64,000 nucleotides of DNA from Urechis unicinctus (Eukaryota; Annelida; Polychaeta; Xenopneusta; Urechidae): positions 51,930,663 through 51,994,662 of the forward strand of contig CM067358.1 of assembly GCA_034190875.2 (NCBI GenBank), given 5' to 3'. The notes under the pieces were generated by a model. It was not told where the DNA came from and did no database searches. It saw only the letters and a list, made by a program, of their open reading frames with translations. Every line of letters begins with the position of its first letter. Position 1 is the stretch's first letter. Positions 35,640-49,049 of this stretch are shown one piece after another. The position numbers and the translations under genes were made by a program.

Positions 35640-37470
35640 AACTCAGGCACGCGCTCACTCATTCTAACCCTCTTTACCATGATTCAACGCTCGCATAACT
35701 TAGCAAAACCAAATATATTTCGAACACATAAAACAGATGGAAATTTAAACGGTAAGAGTTAGCGCAGTATTTGTGCAACTTTCATGTACAATTGTCAAGT
35801 CATATTGATCACATACATAATTTGATACCAAATATAAAGATGATGAGGGAAAATTAAATTCATAATGACGTTGTGCAAATAAACTTTTGATGCCGGCTCA
35901 GAGTGTTGACGTCAGTTCGTCCCTCAAAGGTGTCTCAAGTTAAGGTAATGTGATCTTGCAAGACTGTAACGTGCTGTTATCCGGGCTCTTTGTCTTTCAA
36001 TATTTAATTGAATTTGATGTGCAGTGACTTATGGCTAAATGCTGAGCAAACACGTGTTCGTGGCTCAATATATAGCACATTCTTATGCTTTTGACAAATA
36101 TATTCATCCCGATATTCTAGTCAATAACGCATAGTTGCTGGTAAATTTATTATACATTACAGCTTGTATCGAAAAAAAATATATCACGCAATCCAACCCA
36201 CCATGGCACAGTAGGTTGAACACAATATCATTACTGTCAATATTGGCTGAATAAACGGCACAATTAAACCTCGCAAAATCCTGTATGGTAAGATGACATT
36301 TAATTTAATTGTCGTTTTCCTGTCAACTCTACTCTCCGGTAAGCACAATGCTACTATTTCAGATCCACGCTTTCATTCAAAAGATGTTAACGGCTAATAA
36401 ATGCTCAATTGTAGGCGTAGTTATTCCTGCAGACCAGATTCGCCTGCTTCACTCTCACAACCTGTACTTCACCCATATGCCATAATCTTGTCATTCCCGA
36501 CCGCTCAATTCTCCTATGAAACCGTTCAGACACTCCTTTCTCCCTAATGTTAAAGGTAACGCTGATAAAACAATCACCAAACCTAACGATATTGTAGTCT
36601 GATGTGCTTGATGAAACGCCTGATATAATGAAGCAGCACTATGTACAAGCAGACAGATTGATCTCGCCTAACCATGATCGTGAAATGTTGTATTTCTGTC
36701 GGCATGTATACGACGCCCTATTAATTAATGTGGTATGGTAAAAAGCCTTATTCCCCAAGGGTGCCAATAAATATTACCATCCTTAACCTTATATTAGCCA
36801 TAAAAGCAAAGCAAATGGGATTAACGTTGTCCAGTGAGCTCTGAATACTGAGAATATTTGTTTTGCATGTAATCCCGTTGATGGTGTAAACGTTTTACAG
36901 CGCGAGACGTGGGCCAGAATGCTAAGTCGAAACCCATGTCAATATCTATGCTTGTATTCACGCAAAGTCGTTGCATCATTTGAAGACTGAATAATTGATG
37001 AGAGTTACAGCTATAAAAAGCCAATACCAGGTTGCCAAAAGGTGCTGTGCGTGATTGCGATAAATGCACATCACCCTACGGCCAGTGTTCCATGTTTTAC
37101 GTGATAGTAGTCTCTGTAGAGTCCACAGGACCTAATGCAGGGAAAACCGTGCGTGATGATGTTTGTCTAGTGCATACTAGAGAGCCACTAATTGTCTACA
37201 TGTGTACATAGATTCGGAAAATATTATCATTGAATGTGTTTTTGCAACCCACTGGCAGTACTATTTATGCTGCTGTGGAGCGTTTGTGGCTTAATACATA
37301 CCTCCTTGTGTTACACCCGCTCCAAAAAGGCAGCTATACATCAATATCCTGTCCGCATTAACTCTGCAACATCCCAAATAATACTTCTGTTGACCATGTG
37401 CTAGTAAGGGTTACAACGAGCATCAATTGTAATATGTTACAAATGATCAGTCTTTTGTATTTTCCTGCGA
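35640..37470. other. Non-coding sequence, nothing recognised
   Basis: AT-rich with no supported repeats or genes. Confidence 0.5.
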
Positions 37471-37482
37471 TAAACCTTATAC

Positions 37483-37797
37483 ATGTTAATGTTTAGCGTA
37501 ACGGCCATTGCGATTTGTCTCATTTATAAGCGATGCATTTGCTGTGCATGTTATTTGTTAATCTGGGATATAGTAGATATATTGCAGCGTGTATTAAATA
37601 TTCAACGAAATACCACCTCCGGGAGCAATTCATCGCCTTCGATAACGTATCATTGCACTGGTGATGTGGTTGGATATTTTGATGCATTGCAATTCACATC
37701 TTTGTTTGATGATACAAACGAAGCACTACAAAGCACGCTCATTCAGATGCCCCACTTACAGCATGTCCGAAGCCACAGAAACTTAGTTGATGAATAA
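37483..37797 (+). CDS. Weak candidate upstream exon of the 38-39.5 kb gene
   Basis: A 104-codon plus-strand frame. The start is hydrophobic and cysteine-rich, and the second half is coding-like (YHCTGDVVGYFDALQFTSLF, then DDTNEALQSTL). It lies shortly upstream of the better exon candidates on the same strand. I could not find a donor in the phase they require, so linkage is only positional. Confidence 0.2.
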   Translation: MLMFSVTAIAICLIYKRCICCACYLLIWDIVDILQRVLNIQRNTTSGSNSSPSITYHCTGDVVGYFDALQFTSLFDDTNEALQSTLIQMPHLQHVRSHRNLVDE

Positions 37798-37972
37798 TAG
37801 TGTTTATTAACAGCAATTGTTTAAAAATTACACGTTCCGTTCTGCATGGAATATTGTTGGAGGCACTAACCCCTAAGGGTATGGCCGCTCAATGAGCCTA
37901 TCCAAGTCAAGCCACTGTCTTGTGTTTACCTAAAATTATTGAATGAAACCCAACATGGTGTTAACCCCGCAG

Positions 37973-38082
37973 TCCGTTCGAAGAGAAAAATATGCCGAAT
38001 ATTAGTAGGGTGGTGGAGACAAGCAGGGGCGAATAAAATTAGGCAGCTGGTCGTCGGACAGTTCTGCCATGATGTCAACCAA
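37973..38082 (+). CDS. Exon 1 of candidate gene, unknown product
   Basis: An acceptor (AACCCCGCAG ending at 37972) is followed by 110 nt open in one frame that end at CCAA|GTGAAT (donor 38083) in phase 0. The reading includes RSKRKICRILVGWWRQAGAN and QLVVGQFCHDVNQ. The phase matches the next exon at 39083, one kilobase downstream on the same strand. The protein family is unknown. No start codon is assigned, so more exons would lie upstream. Confidence 0.35.
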
Positions 38083-39082
38083 GTGAATGGATCTACATCG
38101 ATTCATGTATTGGCCGCTTAAATCGTCTTTCTTTCTCTCTCATTACTCGACAGTGCCTAAATGGTAATATGTGATCATGTGGTCTATAATTTCGTTATAT
38201 TGGTGATCAATACACGTCAATATAATTGGTTCTAGGCCTCATCTATTCACATTATTTGGTCTATAGATGGCTTAGAATTGACACTTTACATTTGTGGCAA
38301 GTGGAATGACTGTTTTTGCACAATATCGTGGGATCAATGGGCTCCCGTGTAAACACTCTACCATAGAATTTGGCGCTTGATGGCCTATTTTGGTAGTATA
38401 TTTGAGGTGCGTCAAACGCATTACATACGTAGATAAATTGTTCCATTACTCTACAATAACGATTTTTGTACGTAACAACTTGCAATTAGAACTTAATTGC
38501 GATTAGGAGCTCTTGAATGACAGTGACACCGTGGTATCATTTGCATTAACTTATAGGGACTATTGTCATGTCTCGATTCTTACATGCCTATTATTCGACC
38601 AATATCACCAATGCGCATTTGTCTGCGCAGTGATTACTGTGTTTTGTACAAATCTTTTGCTGCAATCACTTAGGCTTTAGGTGAGAACAAATAAATGACC
38701 AAGACATTGCAGTCGAGTTTATATTTGGCAATCTTGTAATTACCCTTGACTGTTTCGCAAGTTTAGTTGCGATACAACCTGCTTCCGTGAGTTTAAACAT
38801 CCTCATTTCGTATTAAACACATTGTTAACAAGTTCAATGTCAGGAATAGATGGTTAGCGAAGTCTTACTCTGTTTATTTTGTTTTTGTCTTGATGCTAAA
38901 GAGACCATAATTGTAACACTTTTGTCGTAGTTGGATCGTCATATCATCGATAAGTTATCGGTGTCGGCATCTTAAATGTAGACTCTGTACCTAGTTTTAA
39001 GTAACACGCTAACGAGTAGTGTTCGGATTTGTTTTCTCTCCATCCGTTAATCCACGATTAACTCGTATTTTTGTATTTACAG

Positions 39083-39290
39083 ACTAAATCTTCTCTCGTT
39101 GTCCAAAGTAGTAACGTATAAGTCTTGGGCACATTCGAAATACCGTCTGAGATTGACGACGAACCAGTGTGTCGTTGCAAACGAAAGCGATGTACATATG
39201 CTTCAAGACTTGCTGTGTCCCTGTACATACAATGCATCAATGTGACGCCCCTTTTTAGAGATAATGACTGGACTCAGCCAATGCCTAATG
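39083..39290 (+). CDS. Exon 2 of candidate gene, with one in-frame TAA
   Basis: A near-ideal acceptor (TATTTTTGTATTTACAG ending at 39082) opens a frame of 69 codons. It reads TKSSLVVQSSNV, then TAA at 39119-39121, then VLGTFEIPSEIDDEPVCRCK and onward to DNDWTQPMPN. A basic cysteine cluster (CRCKRKRC) is notable. It ends after one base of a Gly codon at a GTACAT donor (39291). The stop could come from a single C-to-T change in a CAA codon. Composition is clearly coding-like on both sides of it. Either this is a young pseudogene, the base is an error, or translation begins elsewhere. Confidence 0.45.
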
Positions 39291-39352
39291 GTACATCAGT
39301 CAAATAAGGGAATTTTCAATAGCCATTAAGGGGCGCCTACCTCCGTTAGCAG

Positions 39353-39531
39353 GTGTGCGGAAGGTTGATGCGGTGCTTTTGAAAGCCATCGGGTGGGATA
39401 AATTCAATCGCCTCTCGAAGCACGTCAAATTCACATTAGAATCTAACATATGCAACAAACAGGGGGGAACGGAAGATCCATTCAGGTCCTCGGCGGTCGA
39501 TGAATCCCAACTAGAAGATGTCGATCAATAA
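39353..39531 (+). CDS. Exon 3 (terminal) of candidate gene
   Basis: A 62-nt intron (39291-39352, GT...AG, with CTACCTCCGTTAGCAG at its end) joins exon 2 in the correct phase. The split Gly codon is completed, and VRKVDAVLLKAIGWDKFNRL follows, then SKHVKFTLES and an acidic tail to a TAA at 39529-39531. G+C is near half, against an AT-rich background. An (AT)n array begins 34 bp further on. I do not recognise the domain. Exons 2 and 3 together give about 128 codons. Confidence 0.45.
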
Positions 39532-39564
39532 ACGCGTGCATATCACTGTTAACTGTTCCCTCAT

Positions 39565-39640
39565 TTATATATATATATCTGTAAAAATACATACACTAAT
39601 AAATATTTATATTTATCATTATATTTATGAATGAATAGCG

Positions 39641-39699
<59 letters not shown>

Positions 39700-39808
39700 G
39701 TGCATATATATATATTAATATATACATATATATATGTACATAAATATACGTATGTACATATCTATATGTATATGTATGTAAATATTGATGTATTTGCATA
39801 TATACTGA
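39565..39808. repeat. (AT)n array with degenerate right half
   Basis: A pure core at 39641-39693 is flanked by degenerate TATATGTA and ACATATA units. Confidence 0.95.
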
Positions 39809-39829
39809 TGCATTCAATGTGCTACAAAA

Positions 39830-40970
39830 CATGCTGCCAATTTAAGAATTAATAATCTACAAGAGGATATCACAACCTAGTTTCTAAATAAAAGCAACGT
39901 TTAACCTGAAAAGACGCACTTCCTGGGAATATCTGCTACATAAACGTTGCGATATAAATTAACATTTGCAAGTCTAATAAGTTGTGCTCGCACTGAAGGT
40001 TTTTTTACTGGGATGCAATGCATTAGACCAAAGCTTCGCCACGATCGAAGACCTCTGTGACATGCGGTTTTGCGCTAGTTTAAATCAATGTTTGCATTAT
40101 TCCATGGTTCAAGACGTAATTACTAGCACGACGAACTATCTGGACCCCGGGCTTGCTTTTTATTTAATATGAGAGCATTTCTTGACCGAGGCGCCGGTTC
40201 AAATGCATCTCTGCTATTGCAGCAGCCAGCTTTTTCTAGATGATCTACCGACCAAGGTCGTAAAGACGAAAGAACAGGACATAAACGCAAACTAAAACGA
40301 TGCCGCCTCGTGTCTATGCCATCGCGATGGGAGATAGGCATTTTAGCAAAACATTTCATCAGAGGCTGTAGAGTTTGCAAGACAAATAATGAAGAAGGAG
40401 TCGAATAAGCAGTCATAACATATCTGCACCTTATCTCCATGGTTCCTGCCAAACATCGCATGTCCGTCTGCCATTACATTGCTACTACTTGTTGCTATAC
40501 AAACAGCAGCCATTGTGTGTGTTATGTCGACTGGAGAATCATTCCGGACCAATTTTTTTATCAGCATATTTATACAGGTACATTGAACGGTTTGCATCTG
40601 AATGCACGAAAGTACTCAAAAAGAACACTACATACACTATGAATTCGCTAAACAAACAAAAATATAAATGATGTACTTGACTGATTAAACAGAATGCTTT
40701 CACAACATGTCATCATGATAGTAACCCAAACAACAGGCAAGGTAAAACCATTGTAATATCGACCATGTGTGCATATTTGATGGCGTATGCTAACAGAGAT
40801 TACCGTTGACAATTGGCAATATTTACTTGCAACAAAATAAGTTATTAGCGCTAGCTTTCCAAATATCCACATCTGAGATGTGATAATCATTTATTTAATT
40901 AACATTTGCTGCCGATAAAGGAACTGAAACAAACTGCAATTTAGTAAACAGTATCATAACCAAATAATTT
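39830..40970. other. Mostly non-coding
   Basis: A 112-codon minus-strand frame at 40461-40123 and overlapping shorter frames occur, with a GC-richer patch near 40180-40330. I see no protein motif in either orientation. Confidence 0.35.
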
Positions 40971-40975
40971 AGTTT

Positions 40976-41049
40976 CAGTAGACTTAAACGAGTTCTTATT
41001 GAACAGTTTGATCAGTAGACTTATTTGGCTGCTTATTGACCAGTTTGAT
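40976..41049. repeat. 37-bp tandem duplication
   Basis: Two adjacent 37-bp units, both starting CAGTAGACTTA and ending CAGTTTGAT, with about seven differences concentrated in the middle. Confidence 0.85.
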
Positions 41050-43860
41050 CATTATCAAAAACTGTGCGCTGCGAACACAATCTCTGCAACATAATGCAAT
41101 GACTCATTCAACGGGATTAATTGGTGGACAGCTTAAATAAGTGCACAATTTCACAATCTAGCGAACAGAATTTCGTTGTAGATTTGCACTTATCTTCATA
41201 CATTTGACCTCAGATTGTGTCGCCTGAGAGCTAGCCTTTTAGAGCATTCACTTTAGTGCGATTTACAGCACTTTAAGAGCATGATCATTATAAAGCAATC
41301 TATGAAATTATATAGATAAATATCATATTCTGACTGCTGTTAAACGATAATTGCAACAGCAAATTGTATACTTATACGTATATTTGCTTGCGAGCCTCAT
41401 CACTTCTTCAGTTTTGGTATATATGCATTATACTAATTTATCGATTATATTCATCGGCATACATGATATTCCGTGTATGCTCCACAGCTGCTAGAGCGAC
41501 AGGGAAACAAAATATTCCCTACCAAGTAATTGTATATTTCCCAGCCTACATCTAAACCTCTTCCTGTTGATCTAATCAACCGAGGACATGTTCATGAAAA
41601 ACAGAGTGATGCTCAGAATATCACTTGAGCCCTTGATTATTTTTCAGCGTAACACACATGCTTAAGCATCAAAACTGTTGACGTTGAACTGTGCCTATTT
41701 CAATACAAACATTTATCAAAAAGTCATATTTTGGTAACTGGTAGGTATTGAGACAATTTACAGCGGTATTGTGTCGAGCAAATAGAACGTTCGTTTCATT
41801 TGATATGTCATGATTCCTGCACGTAATAAATTGAATACTCATAACTAAATACATGTCATTATTTGTTAAGTTTCAAATGACAGATTAAAGACGTTTCCAG
41901 AAATTAATGTATATGCCCAAATCCAGCGTAGCTTATTATTTGTTTGCATCTCGGTGAGTTCTCGAATGAGCCCTGAATTAATTGCTTGTAACGAATTGTT
42001 GACATTTCGCACAATAGTTCCTTGACGCATTGCACTGATTGCACCACAAAATATGTCATCCCATCGATTGTGTATATCCCAACCTGCCCCATAGGCAATG
42101 ATGGATTAACGACATTTATCGGATAAACTGACTATACCAATAAACCGACATAGTTCAGAGCTGTTTACGGGATGTATGGACATATTCGACATCAAATAGA
42201 TTTTTATGAAGAAATCATCAAACTAATTCTTGCCAATCTAGCAGGGCATCATGGAAAAATGTGTTGTGATTTTAATACTTATCTGTCCGCGTCCAAACCA
42301 CTCTTCTTCGTATTACAAGATTGCGCGTTATCCACAAATTATGGGGCACAAATTCAAACTTGATAACCGTTAATATTCACTTGATGTAGCAAGTAGTATG
42401 GATAAAACGTGCCGAACTTAACCATCATTTTACACTACGCTGTCTTATTAGAATGGCTTAAAGGCATAAAATATCAATTGATATATCACTGCAGCCATGA
42501 AATTCTGGTAAATGGCATACAATGGCGCCCGTTATAAATGCAGAACACATGCATGCACTTTTGTGACTTCGAATGAAGACATTTATGTCAATTAACAGTA
42601 AATGATGCTGATTGAAGAGTCCGTCATTCAACATAATGTCGCTACTTTTATGCAGAATGAATCGCAGTATCTGACTTCTACATCTTTGTTTGTGGCTACG
42701 CTGATAATTCAAGAGTGTCAGGCAACAGTTGACAGCTCCTGTTGTGGTCTACTAACAATGATCCTTTCTGGTCCAGCATCTTGTGAATTATCCTATTATT
42801 CTATCTGTGCCGATCTTTACTATCAAAGGGTTTACAACGCATTTCTTCGCCGGCCTGTTAACTTTATGAGAGATTTACAATACATACGAAAGGTGGTCTG
42901 CTTTAATAACTGCCTTGGTTTAATGAGCCAATGAACAGTGCATGCATGCTTTGATGAACACTTACTGGGTTCTACTGAAGTATATATTAGGACAAATTAA
43001 TGTATAAGTGTACGGGGCATTACTGTTTTGAGCCTATTTTCTCAGCGGTCATTGAAACAATTAAATGGAGTGAGCATCGATAAAGGCGTCAATGTCACCG
43101 CCATATCGTATAAAGAGCTACATGTTGCGAGACCATGAACGTTTTTAATACTAGCAAACTAAGCTGATATTTAGGGTCACGCCGCCTCCTAGCAGTAAAT
43201 ACATAAGCATTGTATTTCATTTTATGTCTGAAACAAACTGTATGTGCTTATTGATATGCTGGCTTCCATCGATTGCCGTGTGTTTGCATAAATTGATTAT
43301 TGACGAACATTGGAATTTAAAATTGCATTCAGCAATACTATTTAACGGAGAACGTATTGCTGCCATCAAACTTATTATCAATAAGTATTGATACGACGAA
43401 GTTTTGCTAAAACCATTTGCTGCTGTACTTATATTTCACGTTACGACCTGTCGGTTAAACAATGGGTATTAGCCACGAATGTCAATTATCAAATATCATG
43501 GAACAATTGTCTAACATTGATATACAGGAACGTAACACTTTAATATATGCAGTTATCTATTCAAGTAATAATGCGTAATGCAATGCAATTATGGTGCTAG
43601 TGTAAAGGTTCAACAGTGATATGATTTAAAGATGGCGATGTTTGAATATCATGGCGATTCTTTTGATGTTTGGGCACTTAACGTTAAGTACCACTTGACA
43701 CCAATCCGCTGCCAGAACGGGTAATCATGCTCACATCTCAGAGGCAAAGGTACATCACGGAAGTATTGATCAAATGGGTTGCGTTCATCTACTTTAGGAG
43801 ATGGCAATGTCTCTAAGTGTGACTATACGAGTCATATATATATATTTCCAGTTATTGTTC
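41050..43860. other. Non-coding sequence, one weak ORF
   Basis: The frame at 42602-42934 (plus, 110 codons, true ATG start) is the longest here. It lacks motifs and is within the range chance allows, so it is not called. Confidence 0.4.
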
Positions 43861-43869
43861 AGGCAAAGT

Positions 43870-44025
43870 CTGGGCGTGTGTGTGACCTTAAGTGCATAAG
43901 TGTGTGCGCCTTTGTATGCCTAAATACTCATGTTTTTTTTATGTATATGGTTGTGTGTGCGTTTTTGTGTGCGTGGGAACGCATGTATGTGTGTATTTGG
44001 GAGTGCTGTGGTGTGCTTTGCAATT
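43870..44025. repeat. Degenerate (TG)n-rich tract
   Basis: GTGTGTG, GTGTGCG and TATGTGTG units recur over about 150 bp with heavy interruption, the look of an old (TG)n microsatellite. It opens overlapping Cys/Val-rich frames that are not genes. Confidence 0.7.
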
Positions 44026-44029
44026 AAGG

Positions 44030-44680
44030 TCATATGTCGTGGTCCCACGCATGTTGAAACATAGCTTCAATATTGCAAAACCGCATAAGATATTACCCGT
44101 GTATAGTGCAAGAATTTAATCCCTGTTTCAAATTACATTCGATATGGAAGCAAACGCAGTCGTATTGTCATATTTTATGTGTGGTTGGGTTATTAGTCCG
44201 AAGGACCTGTGTTAAGATGCCTGTCAAGATAAACATAAGGCTGAAAGCAATCCACATAATTGCAGTCCAACAGCGACCTTTAGTCACAAAAACGGCCCAT
44301 TAGGTTGGGCGAAAGGCGCCGCGATCCTGAGCATACTCGACCAATTGACTCTATTGGTTCATGATTGGCGGCACCACTCAGCGTAATTATTGGCCGAGGC
44401 CAGGTGTGCAGCACAAAAGGTATCATAAGAGGAGTGTGTATTTATGTTGCTTTATTTATACGTATGTAGGCTACATCTTTATACTGCTCAGAGATGCTTT
44501 GAATGCCCGCGAGAGAGCAAAAAGTGGTTTAATTCGAAATTGTAGTGGCGTACACATCCGCTGCTGAATTTGAAAGCACGATTAGAATAATTAAATTATG
44601 GTTATATGGAATAAACTTTGCCCTCACTGTTGTTGTCACCATTCACATATCCCTGTTAATGCCCCCCTGTAACGTATTGA
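44030..44680. other. Non-coding sequence, nothing recognised
   Basis: Short plus-strand frames overlap here without motifs. Confidence 0.4.
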
Positions 44681-44683
44681 CAA

Positions 44684-44975
<292 letters not shown>

Positions 44976-44999
44976 AAATTATGTTGTCACCCTTTTTGA

Positions 45000-47860
45000 C
45001 GCATGCAGTTCCCGTTTATTGATGTAGTATGTAATTGTCAATGCATGATTGCAATTTTTCTTCACCGCTGGTCGGTACATTATAAGCAAAGCATCAGCTG
45101 GTTAGCACACTCATTTACACATCATACAACACGTTGCAAATGTCTTCCTGATCAGATGAAGCACAGGTTTTTATTGCACTTGTCACAGTTCTTCTTCGAT
45201 ATATGCGTCAAGAAATACATCAGAATGTAATTATGCTAGCTGATTGAAATGCTTATCAATGTAAAAACCGCTTCGAACATTTTGGTCCTTTTTATGCTGG
45301 CAAATGGTACTATGCAAAACGTTCGATGAACTTAAGCATACAGTCCCCTTGTACGACAGTTGTTGCCCCACAATGCATACTATTTAGGTTATGACTACCC
45401 ATTTTAAATGAAGTAGCAAACCTGTTCAGCCTATGACAGCGTTCCAAACATGTCTTATCCGCGAGTGATAAGTCAAAATAGAGACTCATTCGTTGCTTTT
45501 GAATTTATTTGTAAATAAGACAGTGACCAACCACAACGATACAGCTTACAAGGTAGGTATTATTCAGATTTATATAATTATGCCTTCTTTCAACGCTCAC
45601 TCAGTTTTGTGCAATGTGAGGACAGCATCTTGGGCAAATATGCTAAATAGTGGCATTGTTACGTCCGTCGTTATATACACTTAATATGCCTTCTGCATTT
45701 TTCTGCAATACGTTTTGTAAATTATCCACATTTGCCCATTGTTTGCTGTGCGTATATACGTTGACGCTAAGTATTGCAACACAATTACATTAGAGCTCCG
45801 AACTCATTTTATCGCCTCTACTTTCATGTGGCCGTGCGATTGCCATATCTTGTTAACCCTATTCCTTGCACCAAGCAAGTTAAGCCCTGCCTTTTTAACG
45901 GACGTTCACTGCGTCCTAATGGAATCTTGAATGTTCTGATAGGAGCGGGGGCTGGGTTAAAAGTAATGTTCGATCCGGCCTTTGTTTTGAAATGAGGCAC
46001 GACACCTCGAGCATCAATCCACTTGAAATTTGCGGTGCATCCCGTGACATTACAGTGAAATGAGTGCGCAGTTGGATGTTTGTAATGCATTACAACGGAT
46101 TACAAGACACTATGTTACGAGTGCCTCTTCTAGGAACTTGTCTAAGATAATCACTTTGGAGCGGTTATAGATCAAAATAGTCACAGACTGATAATTGATA
46201 CGTGCCGCTGTTAAAATATACGGAGCATTGCCTATTGGCAGATATTAAGTGGCCTACAATGGCGCGGTTCATGCAATACAAATATACTGAATTTGATCAA
46301 ACAGTCCCCAAAAGACATCTGATGTAAATGACAAGCAAATAATTATAACTGACGAAACGTCTTTCACTGAAGCTGCAGATCGGTGGTCAAATGCTACGGC
46401 CGTGCACATATCCTTGCGGTTATTAGCAAACACAACGACGGAAGCCCTATCGCAATGATTGCACTAGTGTGCGGGGACATAGCTACTGCCATGATGCACC
46501 TTTGCAGCACTTTCCTCACCCCTTCTTACAAAATTCATTTAGCGATTCAAATGTAAGGCAATATTTTCCTCTACAAAATTGACGCAATCGTTGTTTTATT
46601 CACAATGGTCCTAAACATTTGGGCAAATCGAACAAGACCGCATCTTTCGCTGGATTTGGCAACTCTGAGATCGATATATCCTTAGGTGTATGGCAAACAC
46701 TTTCAAATAATAGGTTAAGGAAGGATTATATTAATTTCGGTGCTCTGAATCATATTCGCATTTTGAGCGAACTAGATACCAGTCGATATATGATGTAGGC
46801 GATTTATCAGTAAGGTTAAGAAGGCCGTATATTTCACACGGATAAGAATCAATAGTGTGATTAGAAGCCAAAATATCATTTCCGGTTATAATCATCGCTG
46901 GAAGGGATAACGTTTGTTTGGTTACTTTTATACAATAGCATATAGCTCTTAGTCATCATTGCATATTCGGAATGACTTCCTAAATATTTCCTCCGTTTCA
47001 TGAAAAAAGGACCAGTAAAATTGTTTACCATATGTGAATATAACGATGCCGTTAATTCAATCTTTACAAATGAGTACCAATGGTGGGTGATGAAATATCA
47101 TATTGCATCTTAATGTTACCTCGCAGACCACTGGTTTGTATTAGGAAAATCGCTTTAACGATATTGAACAAGCATCTCCCCAAGTAGAGTCAACATAACA
47201 TGCTTGGATGCCACGTGCGGTAACTCTTTTTATATTGCTTCTAACCTCCATATATCGTGCTAACGGTATATGGGGCGAATGGAAACATTTAAATCATGTC
47301 ATGCGCTCAATGATCTCGTGAACCACCTATCCCTGGTGCTGTAGAGGCATATTGTTGAAGTCTTACTTAATGAACTACAACATTGCCCTTTAGAGGTTAA
47401 GTACATCTGAACTACTTGCAATAAAAGTGGGACGTGCAGCGCGTGCTCATTCAATTTGATCAATTACTGAACTGGTACACGGAAACAAACAAGAGATTTT
47501 GCGTTCACTTTTAATTAATGAAGTCACTAATATTATCGGGACCTGAAACCTAGTCCTTCATGCATAAAAATAGTACATTACTCCAGCAATAAACAAAGGA
47601 ACCACTTGCGATGCATAAATCGAAGGACCTGTTTGCTCGCTCCAATATACCAGTCATCGACAGCTTTGAATATGCTATAATTCCTACCTTACGTGCATTA
47701 TGTACTGCGGACACATCTGTGACAAAACAAGTGGCAGTGCCAAAATTAAATTGAACGATGAGAAGACTTACGTTCGTTTAATAAAATAAGCCAAAATCGA
47801 CACTAATGAGTGTTGGTAAATTTCTTTTGTTGCTGGAAATCTACTCAGGAACGCACGCCT
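45000..47860. other. Non-coding sequence, nothing firm
   Basis: Overlapping frames on both strands at 45739-46090 include a GC-richer patch. No motif is recognised on either strand. From 46100 on there is nothing. Confidence 0.4.
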
Positions 47861-47867
47861 GCTAGTT

Positions 47868-47962
47868 GTGGTAGACAATTGGTAAAAATCGTGGCACTGA
47901 GATATGAATTGAAAGCGTTAACCACTACACACGCTTTCTATCAACTGAGTAGGATTGATAAA
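47868..47962 (-). repeat. Possible tRNA-derived SINE head
   Basis: On the minus strand the string GTGTAGTGGTTAACGC is an A-box match. A degraded B-box-like CACGATTTTTACC lies about 30 nt on. No partner copy was seen in this window. Confidence 0.3.
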
Positions 47963-47969
47963 CCAATGC

Positions 47970-49040
47970 ATTGATACAGATGACAGTACTATAACGTCTT
48001 GGATATTATGCCCACTGCGTAGCCAAATAGCAAATAGTCTGGGTTAAAGGCGACAATCTTTCCGTTGGCGTTATAGGCTAGCAGACGAAAGATCAGAATC
48101 TTTGAGAATAGGTTGGCTATTAATGACCAAATTAAGTCGTGCTAAGCTATATCCAATCAGTCCTTGGCTATCACAATTATTGCAAACTATCACAGACAAT
48201 AATTGATCATGCTCCGAATACCTTCATATAAAGCAAGTGTACAACGAATGAACCATTAGTTTTATGGACCAACGGCGATAACTGTGGACTACATGGCCAG
48301 ACTTCTGTAGAGAAAATAATGTTGTTGATGTGTCTTGTTCTCAATAATTCACATCAAGAAATGGTTTCGGTACCTCTCATTAATAAAACATTCAAAAATA
48401 TTTATAGCATTGAAATGATAACATCGAACTGCACTTACATATATGGCTCGCCTGTGCAGCACTACAGCTGCTTTGGTTGTTTTTGGTGCGACATATAACG
48501 CGATTGGCTGTCATTGTTATTCTGCGATAGGGCTGATGCTCCTATAAGTGGCGTATTGACAATGTCAATGCTTATGTCACTCTCGCTTTTATTAGTACAT
48601 TCTGTATGTAATTCAGCTAATATAGAAAATTGTTGCCGAATGTTTGCATTAGTGGATAAATCATGCCACTTGATTATACTCCTCTTGGATTGTTGGAGTG
48701 TATTTCATATTAATTTGATCCGGACCAATAAACAACCGATAGCAATATTACTCAGGTTATTTAAGTCATATTATCATGTTTACACTCTCCTACAGATTAT
48801 TTGTGTTTTTATAAATGAGATTCAGCAAGGTGACAATTTTGGCATTGCATCAGTGCAAAGTAGCACGTAAGGGATATTTGTGTTAAATAAACATTCCCGC
48901 CGCTAAAATATATTTCCCTCCTAAGTCGTACATGGTGATGTATCATTGTATCTTTTACGATGGACACAACAAATGCTACTATTCATTGCTTGATATTCAT
49001 TTATGCGTAAGATTATTAGTTAATAAGCACAGAGGGTAAC
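47970..49040. other. Mostly non-coding; one AT-rich 118-codon frame
   Basis: The plus frame at 48514-48870 has a hydrophobic N-terminal part (MSMLMSLSLLLVHSVC) but starts without an ATG at the listed end, is AT-rich throughout and shows no family motif. It is not called as a gene. Confidence 0.3.
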
Positions 49041-49049
49041 ACGTATGCT

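Noticed and set aside
42602..42934. 110-codon plus-strand ORF with ATG
   Set aside because: No motif or splice context, and composition matches the background.
43870..44025. Cys/Val-rich ORFs in the TG-rich tract
   Set aside because: Explained by degenerate (TG)n sequence.
48514..48870. 118-codon plus-strand ORF with a signal-like start
   Set aside because: AT-rich throughout, opens at TTG, and the hydrophobic content follows from T-rich codons.
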